The notes below the pieces were generated by a model. It did not search any database. It was not told where the DNA came from and was given only the letters and a program-made list of their open reading frames with translations. 64,000 nt of DNA from a virus: positions 31,303 through 95,302 of IMG/VR virus record IMGVR_UViG_3300032092_000015. One strand, 5' to 3'. Positions 34,877-44,329 of this stretch are shown here, in pieces. The position numbers and the translations under genes are program-made. How positions within the stretch are numbered: position 1 is the stretch's first letter; each line of letters begins with the position of its first letter.

Positions 34877-34930
34877 ATTAAGCCTTCTTTTTATTCTAAG
34901 TTATATATTCGAATTTAAAGAAGGCTTAAT
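34877..34930 (-). promoter_or_regulatory. 14-bp inverted repeat enclosing a promoter-like motif
   Basis: Perfect arms ATTAAGCCTTCTTT (34877-34890) and AAAGAAGGCTTAAT (34917-34930) flank 26 bases that contain the minus-strand motif GAATATATAAC (34902-34908 core). The distal arm starts 2 bases from the ATG at 34874. No U-tract follows, so it is not a standard terminator; an operator or a translation-masking hairpin is possible. Confidence 0.6.
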
Positions 34931-34938
34931 CGGCCAGT

Positions 34939-37900
34939 TTATTGTTGTATGTAGAATGTATATTCTGAAGGTTGTGATAGATCGTCTCTTAGTAACCATC
35001 TCTTATATGAACCACCGCCAGCTCCACCACTATTAAAATTAGTTAGCATCGATTTTGTAATATTTGTTACTGAAGAACCTTCTGCCTTATATTTAGCATA
35101 AACTTCAACATCAAATTGGAATTCATTCTTTTCAGCATCAACAACATCAATGCCAATCTTTTTGCTGTACGTTAAGTTTGTTAAAGTATTTGTTATGATA
35201 CCACCTACACGTCCAGTAGAATTAGCATCTCCATAATAATCGGTCATTCTATATTGGAAAATCATATCAATTGATAGAGATTTTGATGATCCACTTTCAA
35301 CTCTAGATTTACCAAATTTATTCTTAGCATCAACTAATAATGAATTTTTTTCTAAAGGAGCAAGGAATAAGAATGATCCGCAGGTTCTACCACCTAGTAA
35401 ATATACGTCATTTGTATCAAAAGACATTTTTAAAGATCTTTTAACAACTGTTCCAGCGTTATTGGTCCATTCTGCTACTCTATATGGAGATTGTTTTAAT
35501 CCAGAATCCATGTTAACTCTTCTAGTTGCAGTTTTTGGCATTCCAATAACTCCAGCAGATTGAAGATCTGTTATAGACATTACATTTGCTAAAACAGTTT
35601 GGTTAATTAATGGATGTGATTTATGTAAAAATATACCATTATCATACTGACTAGAAGTTGGAGTATTTACTCCCGCATCTAATGCTGTTGTATTCGGTGT
35701 AAGTGATGTATAAGAACCTGCCCAAATAAAGTCATTTGCATTAGTTGTTGTTGCAAATGGAGCATTTGTTGAGTTGTTATAATTTCTGTTATTGTTAATC
35801 GTCGGTGTATTACCAGCACCGTAGTTGATAGTATACGTTAATCCATATTCATAATCATCAATACCGCTACCATCAAAGGCAGATGCATCAATTACACTGC
35901 TAGAATATAATTCATCATCATTTGCAATGTTTTTATATCTTGAATAAACATATTGACCTTTCATCTGTGAAGATTGGAAAGGAATCTGGCCGTACCAAGG
36001 AGTTGAAGAATTTGTACTTGGAGTATTTTGATATTGAATTGGTACCCAATCATATCTACCTTCGTTAGTATAATAAGTATCGGATGCTATTTTTGAATCA
36101 ATAGTTCCAGTTCCTAAACCAAACTCAGTGTTTGTTGTTGAAACATGCGCTGGTGTTTCAAAATCTCCAACTAATCTTGAAACTAATTCAAGTGTTGTTG
36201 CTTTTGAATTTGCTAATTTTAATTTAAATATTTTAGTAATGATGGCTCCTTTCTTGGTTCCAGATAGAGCATTAACTTCGTCAGAATAATATCCAGCAAA
36301 TAATTTTACTGTGGTATTATTAGCAACGTTTGTAATATTACCATCTTCATCTTCAATGTAAACTTGAAGTTCTCCAAGAGTACCATCAATTTTAGCGCGA
36401 AGTCTTTCGATTTCAGACTGCATTTCCTGTAATTTCTCAAAAACAGAAACTGGATTCTGCTCAGCGGTTAAAAATCCAGAAGCAATAGTTTGGGCAGTAT
36501 GCGCATAATATTTTTCATTAGAGTTAAATGAATCTGAAACGTGTGAATATACTCCAGATGCATTTAGGTCATCATTAATTCTAACTCTAATAGATTCTAA
36601 TCCATTTTCATTAACAATATCGGATAGATTTTCAACTGGGATTTCTCCTTCTGGGAATTCTATCTTAGCAATATCTGACCAGTCTGATTCGATCGGAGTT
36701 GATGGAAAACCAGCTTCAGAAACCGATTTAATCATAACTTCAACAACTTCACCCGGTTGAATTGCAATATCTAATGAATTGAAATTAATTTCTTGTGAAT
36801 CTTCTTCGTTTTCAACTTTCCAATAATACTTACCAGTAGTTTCATCTTTTAGTCTTTTTCTAACCGGCCCAGGTACTTCAACCCAGTTTGAGAATGCTGC
36901 GGTTTTTGCAGTTGTTCCATCTTGGAATGCAATTTGCTCAATTTGAGAAGTAGAACCATTTGTTGATAAGTATCTATAACGAATCTTAAATTGTACAACT
37001 TCTTGTGGAATTGAATCGTTTACAGATTTAGGTTCTGGAATTGACCAGAATCCTCTAATTCTATATTTAGGAGAAACATTAGTTAAATTGCTAGAAGCTG
37101 CCAATGTAGATATTTCACTAACAATAGAAGAATATGCATCAGATTCAGCTTTTCTAGATGCTAATAAAGAGTTTAACTGAGTTTTATCCTTGTCAGCCTC
37201 GACTTTAGAAGCATATTTTTTAGTATTAACTAAGCTTCTTGTTGAACCAATTGAACCATCAAGCTTTTTAATATTTTGTTCAACTGTAGCTTTTTCAGCT
37301 TTTAATTTAATAATTTTATTAGTTGCGTCATTGTCTGTCAAATGTTTATTAATTTGAACAACTTTAAAATTATTAGTATCTAGTGATGGTTTGTCTGGAA
37401 CAATACCAACTGCCGCTGGTGGAATTGAATCAACCTTTAAGCTTTTAATAAATTGCCCAAAATCAGCAACCTCTTTTTTATAATAATCAGCAAGAGTAGA
37501 AGTACTTCCATCCTGCATTTGAATAGTTAACTCATTTGAATAAAATCCAGCTCCTGGAGAAAAAACTTCAGCTTGAACTTTAGATTCAGCATCAACCGAT
37601 TTTACAAATAAAACTTGTCTCTCGTCAAAAGAAACGCTAATTTCAAGAGCAACATCAGTGTCAACATCTTTGTAAATTGAAAGCTGTGATGCTCCAACTC
37701 TAACTGGTTCAAAACCTTCAAGCAATGAAAGTTCAACTTGAAGAGTATCAGTATTAATAGAACTAACAATATATCTTGTTGAAAACTTACCGCTATTAAT
37801 AACAACCGAATCACCAACCTTAAGTGTTTCGGTTTCTTTTAATGATTTAGCAGAGTCTGAATATGTTAACTTATTTAAAGTAAAAAGTCTAGCGGTTTTA

Positions 37901-38601
37901 GTCTGAGATACACCGTCGACAATTTTAGTTACTTGCGCATTATCAATTGAAACAACATCAAAGTAACCAAAGTATTGAATAGATCTTACAGGCATATCGA
38001 TAACCTGAGAATCTAAGAAATATTTATAGCCGTTATTAGTCAACTCAGTTTTAAAAGTTGAATAATCAATTTCACTATTATTTTTATATAAAGTATCAAA
38101 TGCCGCTATTGAAGCAGCATCATCAGATTTAAATACGTATCTTTCAATATACGCTTGTTCTGTATTTGCAGGTATCTGACCACTTAGGTCAAATTTAACT
38201 TTTAGTAAAGGATTTAAAAAGTCTTCAAAAAATTCGTTTGGTCTAGCTTCAAAAACTGTTGGAGCAGAAATTGAAGTAATTGTAGGAGCGGGTCCTTTTA
38301 ACTTGCTAGTAAAAACTTTTCTAAAAGTACCATCTTTTAATCGCACATTTGACGATGCATCATTTGCACCGGTCAAACTCTCAACATTGTTACTTAATCT
38401 TTCTAATTCTCTTTTCAAATAACCAAACGATGGAACTTGTACTGTTTTAATATTTCCAGCACTAGGATCGAATAGATCAATCGTTACGGTTTCTTTATCC
38501 GTAGTAATAGCTTCATTTGTTTTCTCAAATGTAGCAAGAGAATTGTTATACAATTCAATAAACTGTTCTAGAAGTTTTGATATCGAGTTATTTGCGCTCA
38601 T
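34939..38601 (-). CDS. Large virion structural protein with coiled coil
   Basis: 1220 residues. The N-terminus is helical (ISKLLEQFIELYNNSLATFEK). A charged coiled coil occurs at about 425-485 (KIIKLKAEKATVEQNIKKLDG onward) and a shorter one near 725 (LQEMQSEIERLRAKIDG). Much of the rest is beta-rich and could include fibronectin-like modules around 515-640. No T4 counterpart is recognised. It lies 1 base after the 651-residue gene and is probably part of the peripheral baseplate. Confidence 0.6.
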   Translation of the reverse strand: MSANNSISKLLEQFIELYNNSLATFEKTNEAITTDKETVTIDLFDPSAGNIKTVQVPSFGYLKRELERLSNNVESLTGANDASSNVRLKDGTFRKVFTSKLKGPAPTITSISAPTVFEARPNEFFEDFLNPLLKVKFDLSGQIPANTEQAYIERYVFKSDDAASIAAFDTLYKNNSEIDYSTFKTELTNNGYKYFLDSQVIDMPVRSIQYFGYFDVVSIDNAQVTKIVDGVSQTKTARLFTLNKLTYSDSAKSLKETETLKVGDSVVINSGKFSTRYIVSSINTDTLQVELSLLEGFEPVRVGASQLSIYKDVDTDVALEISVSFDERQVLFVKSVDAESKVQAEVFSPGAGFYSNELTIQMQDGSTSTLADYYKKEVADFGQFIKSLKVDSIPPAAVGIVPDKPSLDTNNFKVVQINKHLTDNDATNKIIKLKAEKATVEQNIKKLDGSIGSTRSLVNTKKYASKVEADKDKTQLNSLLASRKAESDAYSSIVSEISTLAASSNLTNVSPKYRIRGFWSIPEPKSVNDSIPQEVVQFKIRYRYLSTNGSTSQIEQIAFQDGTTAKTAAFSNWVEVPGPVRKRLKDETTGKYYWKVENEEDSQEINFNSLDIAIQPGEVVEVMIKSVSEAGFPSTPIESDWSDIAKIEFPEGEIPVENLSDIVNENGLESIRVRINDDLNASGVYSHVSDSFNSNEKYYAHTAQTIASGFLTAEQNPVSVFEKLQEMQSEIERLRAKIDGTLGELQVYIEDEDGNITNVANNTTVKLFAGYYSDEVNALSGTKKGAIITKIFKLKLANSKATTLELVSRLVGDFETPAHVSTTNTEFGLGTGTIDSKIASDTYYTNEGRYDWVPIQYQNTPSTNSSTPWYGQIPFQSSQMKGQYVYSRYKNIANDDELYSSSVIDASAFDGSGIDDYEYGLTYTINYGAGNTPTINNNRNYNNSTNAPFATTTNANDFIWAGSYTSLTPNTTALDAGVNTPTSSQYDNGIFLHKSHPLINQTVLANVMSITDLQSAGVIGMPKTATRRVNMDSGLKQSPYRVAEWTNNAGTVVKRSLKMSFDTNDVYLLGGRTCGSFLFLAPLEKNSLLVDAKNKFGKSRVESGSSKSLSIDMIFQYRMTDYYGDANSTGRVGGIITNTLTNLTYSKKIGIDVVDAEKNEFQFDVEVYAKYKAEGSSVTNITKSMLTNFNSGGAGGGSYKRWLLRDDLSQPSEYTFYIQQ

Positions 38602-38602
38602 T

Positions 38603-40558
38603 TTATCTTAAGATGTCAATTTCAAATGACTTATTTGTTTCATCAACACAGATAAGTTCAATGTATGGTTTATTACTAATTAGATCAGATTCATATACTT
38701 GACCGATTACTTTCCAACCATTAACACCGTTTTTATCAGTGATGAATTTAATTTTTTGACCAGCTAAAAGTAAGTTAGTTTTAAAGTTAAACTTTAATAC
38801 TTGACCAACTTTCCACTTTGTGATAGAATCATCTATGTATATATTAAGATCTGAAGTTAGAGTGCTGGTATTATCAACCCATAAATTAATACGGTTTGTA
38901 TAATTTTTATACCTTAACCAGATTGCAGTTGACGAAGCTTGAGAAGCAATAAACTTATTGGTTAATTGTATTTTTGAACCAACCGACCAGTTTGCGCTTG
39001 AAGCATTACTTATATCAAAATTATAGGCATCGATCAATTCGTAACCATGTACCTTATTTTTAATAGTAATAAATCCAGGAACTGATTTATCAAGTTCAGT
39101 ACCTAAGCCCTGTTTAATAACATCTATATTGTATTGAACTTCGCTAGGAACCGTTCCATCTAATAATTGATTAATTCTCTTATTTGTGCTTTGAATTAAT
39201 TGCAATAAAGAAGAAGAGTTCGAATAGTTTAGTTTAGCATCTTCAATTGCAGTTTCAAGATTTTGAATTTTATTTGCAAAATCCCCAACTTGAGTTGATG
39301 TTAGTAGTAAATTTTCTAATTCAACAACCTTAGCAGCAATTGTATCGTATCTGTTACTTGCAGATAAAAGTAGTTTCGTAGCTTGATCTAAAGCAGCTGT
39401 AGTATCTAAGAAAATATCCATTGAGAATGTTGAAAAACTATCAATATTCTTTTCAACACCAACATTATCAAGAGATGAATTAAACTTAACGTTTAATTTT
39501 AAAGCAAAAGAATTACCATTTAAACCGGTAACATCATTTGGTTTGTATTTTGTTAAAGAAGGAATATACCAACCATTTTGGTTTGGATCCTCTTTAAAAT
39601 TATCAAGAATCAAAACACCATATAAGTTAGTTGACTTATTGGCCGTTGTTGACTTTGAGTAAATATCATAATAAACTAAGATAGCATTAAAACTAAAATC
39701 ACCACCTAATTTAGCATAATCAAATAAAGAATTTAATTCAGGATTACCAATAACTTTAGCATATTTAGCAGCATCAAATTCAATACCAAATGATGGCTCA
39801 ACATTTGGATCAAAATTAATTTCGCCTTGATTTGAATCTGCTAATGCTTCAACATTTAAATTAGCATCTGGATGATTTTGGCCAGCTCTACCTTCTATAT
39901 AAGTGCCGGGATTGTATATTACAGAAGTTGTATTCCATACTCCAGATTTAAATAAAATTTCTGGTGTATAACCAACTACCGAAGGAACATTGATGAAAAC
40001 TTCATTATAAGTATTTCCTTGATAGTTTTTATCATTAGAAACATCGATGTTCCCAATATATTTTATAACTTTTGAATATTCAGTTCCTATTCCAGTAGAT
40101 TCATCATGCTCTAGAAATCTAGAATAGCCAGAAGAAACTTCTTGTGAAGTTCCAGCTTGCCATCTAATACCGCCAATTTCATATAACCATTTAAAGAATA
40201 TTTGCTCAGCATCAGATTTAAAAATAGTAGGATCAAAATCATCGTCTGTTAAAATTAATTGCTCAAAGTTTAAAGCGTAATTTTGAAAAGTTTGAGCAAA
40301 GTGAACGTTTGCATTGTCAACTGATGTGTCATCATATCCCGCACCGGAAGCATCAAATAGATTACCAAACTGTACATAATTGTTGGTAGATCCTAATGCT
40401 GGAGTTGCAACTTGAGGTAATTGAGCCAGTGCAAACTTTGAAAACTCAAAATTAATGTCCGGGTTATAATACGCTCTAGTTAAATCTCTAGCAGCAGATG
40501 CAAAGGCATATAATGTGCCTCCTTGTTCTTGCGGTATTCTTACTAATGGTGTAGCCAT
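38603..40558 (-). CDS. Virion structural protein with central coiled coil
   Basis: 651 residues. The N-terminal 380 residues are mixed and beta-rich (MATPLVRIPQEQGGTLYAFASAARDLTRAY at the start). A coiled coil lies at about 390-470 (LVELENLLLTSTQVGDFANK-type heptads), followed by a beta-rich C-terminal domain. No specific family recognised. It is adjacent to, and probably complexed with, the 1220-residue protein downstream (1-base gap). Sequence composition matches the other tail proteins. Confidence 0.6.
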   Translation of the reverse strand: MATPLVRIPQEQGGTLYAFASAARDLTRAYYNPDINFEFSKFALAQLPQVATPALGSTNNYVQFGNLFDASGAGYDDTSVDNANVHFAQTFQNYALNFEQLILTDDDFDPTIFKSDAEQIFFKWLYEIGGIRWQAGTSQEVSSGYSRFLEHDESTGIGTEYSKVIKYIGNIDVSNDKNYQGNTYNEVFINVPSVVGYTPEILFKSGVWNTTSVIYNPGTYIEGRAGQNHPDANLNVEALADSNQGEINFDPNVEPSFGIEFDAAKYAKVIGNPELNSLFDYAKLGGDFSFNAILVYYDIYSKSTTANKSTNLYGVLILDNFKEDPNQNGWYIPSLTKYKPNDVTGLNGNSFALKLNVKFNSSLDNVGVEKNIDSFSTFSMDIFLDTTAALDQATKLLLSASNRYDTIAAKVVELENLLLTSTQVGDFANKIQNLETAIEDAKLNYSNSSSLLQLIQSTNKRINQLLDGTVPSEVQYNIDVIKQGLGTELDKSVPGFITIKNKVHGYELIDAYNFDISNASSANWSVGSKIQLTNKFIASQASSTAIWLRYKNYTNRINLWVDNTSTLTSDLNIYIDDSITKWKVGQVLKFNFKTNLLLAGQKIKFITDKNGVNGWKVIGQVYESDLISNKPYIELICVDETNKSFEIDILR

Positions 40559-40576
40559 TTAGATTATATTGTTTTA

Positions 40577-41137
40577 TTAGAATGTTACGCCGTATGAAGA
40601 GATAACATACCATTTAGTCCCTACATAACGTAACGTTAAAGTACCTTTATTACCAATTGAAATCGAAGAAGGACCAGAAACGTTGGTTACCGCGATTGCA
40701 ATTGAACCACCATCAGCAATTAGAGTAATTTGTTGACCGTTTGCACCAGCATTTAATACTAATGGAACCGTAACTCCCGAAGAGCTAATTGTCGCAACGT
40801 CAAGAACATAAGTTGAAGACGCAAAGTTACCCGCTGTCGGCAGAGTTGTTACACCAGTAGTAACAGAGAAAATCATATCTTGCGCTACAGTAAGTGTTTC
40901 ATTAATAGTTGTAGGAACTGTTGCAGTAATGCTTGAAGGCCCAGCTATTAATTTACCATTTGCAATATTTAGAGATCCGAATTTTGCTAAACCTGATAAT
41001 TCAATAGTTTCATTAAGAATGTCAAGTAATGCAGCGATATCCGCAAGCTCTTGGTTAATTGCAGCAAAATTATCATTTAGAGTTACTCTTGATGACGATA
41101 CGCTGTCCGTACCTAGAATTTGTGTGATGTTTGCCAT
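40577..41137 (-). CDS. Small fibre-like virion protein
   Basis: 186 residues. The start TQILGTDSVSSSRVTLNDNFAAIN is typical of the attachment end of phage fibre or baseplate proteins, followed by a short coiled coil (INQELADIAALLDILNETI) and a repetitive Ser/Thr/Gly/Val beta region ending LTLRYVGTKWYVISSYGVTF. It is probably trimeric. A promoter-like CTGATATATAGAC lies about 37 bases upstream. No specific homologue is recalled. Confidence 0.6.
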   Translation of the reverse strand: MANITQILGTDSVSSSRVTLNDNFAAINQELADIAALLDILNETIELSGLAKFGSLNIANGKLIAGPSSITATVPTTINETLTVAQDMIFSVTTGVTTLPTAGNFASSTYVLDVATISSSGVTVPLVLNAGANGQQITLIADGGSIAIAVTNVSGPSSISIGNKGTLTLRYVGTKWYVISSYGVTF

Positions 41138-41173
41138 TTTAGTTTATTTTTATGTTTTTATGTATCATCAGTC

Positions 41174-41180
41174 TATATAT
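41174..41180 (-). promoter_or_regulatory. Putative late promoter (GATATATAG)
   Basis: Minus-strand GATATATAG about 37 bases before the ATG at 41137, within a 57-base gap and just after a hairpin. Confidence 0.42.
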
Positions 41181-41187
41181 CAGTATA

Positions 41188-41206
41188 ACCGAGGTTAGGC
41201 CTCGGT
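41188..41206 (-). other. Hairpin spanning a stop codon
   Basis: Minus-strand ACCGAGG-CCTAA-CCTCGGT: a 7-bp GC-rich stem whose loop holds the TAA stop of the upstream 950-residue gene. It lacks a U-tract; it may protect the mRNA end or act as an attenuator. Confidence 0.5.
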
Positions 41207-44047
41207 ATATTGATAGTTAGGTCTTTTTTTCGGTCTAGCCTTTTGAGGAACCGTAACAGAAACCATATTTCTAGAAACCGTGTTCGTGTTTCCATTGCAA
41301 TCGGTTAAGGTTAATTCAATAGTATAATCTCCTCTTTTTGTAAAAAGATAGGTTAACCATTGTTCATCATAGTATATATTTTCGCCAGTATTATTGTTCG
41401 TAATTTTCCATTCTTGGTCAATTATACCGGGCATATTAGTTTTATCATAAGAAAACGTAACATGTTGCAGCAATGATATGTTTGCATGGTCATTGAATAG
41501 AATGATATCGTTATATTTAGGATTGTAAGATTTATAGTTTATTTTTCCTACAACCGATCCATTATTTGGATTTGAAAAGTTAACATTAACAAAATCATAC
41601 GATGAAGAATATTCTTTACCCACTGCCAATATAAAATAACAAGCATCTTCAGTTCCATTGTTATTTGTATCAACTAAAACTGCGTTATATGTAAATTTAC
41701 TTAAACCCGGATGTTGTACCGGATCTAAAGCATTTAATTCATTTTGAATATTAATATATGCTTGAAGACTAGAATTATTAACAGGATATGTTGATTGAAT
41801 TGTATAAGAATCTACAACATTTTGACCATTATAATTTCTATAAGTTAGATTTAAAGTTCCACCACTAAGATAAGGCCCACCAGCCTGATCTATTTCAAGT
41901 TTAAAAGAAGCAGTCAAATCAGGTCCTACTCTAGTCGAATCCCATGTAATTCCATATCCATCATCCCATGTTGCCTGCTTTAAATTACTCCAAAAGAATG
42001 GACCAGTTGTTTCTGAAAATCCAGTATAAGAATTAGCATCTACATATCTTGAAACTGTTGAGAAGTTAACTCCTTTTGAAGTATCATGCGGATAATTAGC
42101 TCTATCTAAAGTTAAATACCAGCTTGCAACCATTTCATCCATGATATTATAACTATTCTGTGGTTGTTCAAAATAACCGCCAGAAAGATCCCATGTTGAG
42201 TCATCTAGATTCCATTGATCTAATTCAGGTTTAAATGAATAAAAACCGTATACCTCAACGGCTTTATTATAAACTTTAATATCATTTTTTCTACGATATG
42301 ATCTGGCATTATATAAGTCATATAAACTTAAAACAACTTCATAATTTCCAGCTTTTGGTAAAACCAACAATAAATTTTTGTTGTTATCGATTGTGTCTCT
42401 TAATCTAAATTCATAACCATTTGGTCCTGTAATATACCATTCTGCTTCGTATACATCTTTTTTCCATAAGGTATTCCATGTGTATAGTGTTGAAGCAATT
42501 TGAGTATAATCATTTGCAGCTGAATCAACATCATTCCATGTGAAATCACAACTATTCCAACTATCGGTTAAAGAAGTACATTCTAAAATAATAGGACATC
42601 CAATTGGAACCGGACTTAATGTTGTAAATGTGTTTAATTCTTGATTATAATAATTAGTATAAAAATCTTTGACCTTTTGTATCTCAGTCGCCTCATTTGC
42701 GATTGGCCATATATTATTAAATCCACCGTTTTGAACGGTATTTGCAATAACTTGGCTAACTAATCTTAAATCTTCAATATAAAGTCTGCTTCTATTTGGA
42801 ACTATTTGAAAATCAACTTCGGTTCCAGAACTTTGAACTTGTATAACCTGTTGGTCGTTCCATACGTTTTGTGTAAATTGCGTAAAGAAATCACCTTCAC
42901 CGGTAATATCAACAATTTTTGCCTGTAATGGCAAATAATCTTTTTGTAGCCTTCTTTTAAGACCATATAATTTAATAAGAATTTCTTCAGGTGTAAAGTC
43001 AAAAGACTCTTTAACTGTTGGAATATCCCACTCATCAACATTACCATTTGGTTCATTAATTTTATAAACCAATGAGAATCTAGATGTTTTCTTAAGATTT
43101 GAATTTGGTAATTCAACAGAACTATTTTTTGTAGCTAAATAACCAGCCTTGCCGGTATCTGGGACTGCAATTGCAGTTAGTTTACCAAAGTTTTCAGCCT
43201 GTTCATTAATATTAAGCCAGTATTCTTTTAATTTAACATTGTCATATCCAAAAAACTTAATAGCATTAACAATCGCCTTGTAAGTTCCAACAAATGGTTT
43301 AATATTATGAGCCTCAAGAAGTAATTCTTTTCTCTTTTGATTTAATAACTGATAGTCAACTTTAAATTCATTAACATCACTAGTTTTAAAAATCAAAAAG
43401 TCTTCTTCATTAAGTGACATTCCTAAATTAGATAAAAGAGTAACTAATCTTTCATCTTCACCGACAGTTTCCCCATATATTTTAATCGATGCAATCTGAT
43501 GAGTTTTATTACCATTATTATCATACTCATAAATATTTAAAAGCTTGATATGGATTTTTTCTTCATCAGATTTTAAAGCTAATTTACAATGAACAGCTTC
43601 ATTTGAAACTAAATTGTTTATTGTTTTAAATTCACCGCCCTGATTAGATTGTCCAACTGTTGTGTTATAGTTTTGATAAGTCCATAAACCCGTTGAAGTT
43701 GAAGAGCTTAAGATATTTTCAACTTGGGTAGTGGTCTCTTCAATTTGATAATAACCATTGTTTGAAACTACATTGTAAATGAACACATCACCCTGGTAGT
43801 CCTCATTATCCTCTATTTCAAATAGAAATTTAGTTGAAGATCCTTCTGCGATTGGGCGAACATATTCAAATCCACCTAAATTCTTATGTACTTCTTCAAG
43901 AATAAAAAGATTTATTGTTTCATATAGACCCACAGAAACCTTTGGAACGAAAATAATTCCATCCCATAATTCGGCATCAGCGTCATAATTGAAGTTAAGT
44001 TCTCCAGAAGTGCCATTAAAAAATCTAAGATTTGCGTATTTAGACAT
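41195..44047 (-). CDS. Large baseplate-associated protein with PKD-like domains
   Basis: 950 residues. The N-terminus MSKYANLRFFNGTSGELNFNYDADAELWDG suggests a baseplate protein. Two PKD/Ig-like beta sandwiches can be inferred: one around 545-620 (AEWYITGPNGYEF ... GNYEVVLSLYDLYN) and one at the C-terminus, about 865-935 (QEWKITNNNTGE ... GDYTIELTLTDCNGNT). The tail VPQKARPKKRPNYQYTEA is basic. Such domains bind surface glycans or proteins in other systems. It follows the 93-residue gene with no gap and lies downstream of gp6, a position compatible with a wedge component. Confidence 0.6.
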   Translation of the reverse strand: MSKYANLRFFNGTSGELNFNYDADAELWDGIIFVPKVSVGLYETINLFILEEVHKNLGGFEYVRPIAEGSSTKFLFEIEDNEDYQGDVFIYNVVSNNGYYQIEETTTQVENILSSSTSTGLWTYQNYNTTVGQSNQGGEFKTINNLVSNEAVHCKLALKSDEEKIHIKLLNIYEYDNNGNKTHQIASIKIYGETVGEDERLVTLLSNLGMSLNEEDFLIFKTSDVNEFKVDYQLLNQKRKELLLEAHNIKPFVGTYKAIVNAIKFFGYDNVKLKEYWLNINEQAENFGKLTAIAVPDTGKAGYLATKNSSVELPNSNLKKTSRFSLVYKINEPNGNVDEWDIPTVKESFDFTPEEILIKLYGLKRRLQKDYLPLQAKIVDITGEGDFFTQFTQNVWNDQQVIQVQSSGTEVDFQIVPNRSRLYIEDLRLVSQVIANTVQNGGFNNIWPIANEATEIQKVKDFYTNYYNQELNTFTTLSPVPIGCPIILECTSLTDSWNSCDFTWNDVDSAANDYTQIASTLYTWNTLWKKDVYEAEWYITGPNGYEFRLRDTIDNNKNLLLVLPKAGNYEVVLSLYDLYNARSYRRKNDIKVYNKAVEVYGFYSFKPELDQWNLDDSTWDLSGGYFEQPQNSYNIMDEMVASWYLTLDRANYPHDTSKGVNFSTVSRYVDANSYTGFSETTGPFFWSNLKQATWDDGYGITWDSTRVGPDLTASFKLEIDQAGGPYLSGGTLNLTYRNYNGQNVVDSYTIQSTYPVNNSSLQAYINIQNELNALDPVQHPGLSKFTYNAVLVDTNNNGTEDACYFILAVGKEYSSSYDFVNVNFSNPNNGSVVGKINYKSYNPKYNDIILFNDHANISLLQHVTFSYDKTNMPGIIDQEWKITNNNTGENIYYDEQWLTYLFTKRGDYTIELTLTDCNGNTNTVSRNMVSVTVPQKARPKKRPNYQYTEA

Positions 44048-44329
44048 TTATCGTACTTTAGTATAGTTTTTAGGAACTGTAAAGTCCTTATAGATTTTTA
44101 AATGCGTTGCAGCATCAATATATTTAACAAGGACATCCTGTATTAAAATAATAAAATCACTTAAGTATGCGTTTCTTAAAAGAGCATTTGAAAGTGATTT
44201 AGTCAAAACTGAATTTCTAAAATTATGACCTAGATTTTTTCGATCATCCGCCAATTGATTCTGAAAATCATATAAACTTTCATAACCAGCCGAGAATAAT
44301 CCATCAAATAAATTTTGATTTTCAGCCAT
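44048..44329 (-). CDS. Small hypothetical baseplate-operon protein
   Basis: 93 residues, helical, with an Asn/Leu-rich middle (NSVLTKSLSNALLRNAYLSD) and a hydrophobic IILIQDVLVKYI stretch that is too polar-flanked to call a membrane helix. It overlaps the end of gp6 by one base and ends one base before the 950-residue gene, so it is tightly coupled to the wedge genes. Function unknown; a wedge adaptor is one possibility. Confidence 0.55.
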   Translation of the reverse strand: MAENQNLFDGLFSAGYESLYDFQNQLADDRKNLGHNFRNSVLTKSLSNALLRNAYLSDFIILIQDVLVKYIDAATHLKIYKDFTVPKNYTKVR

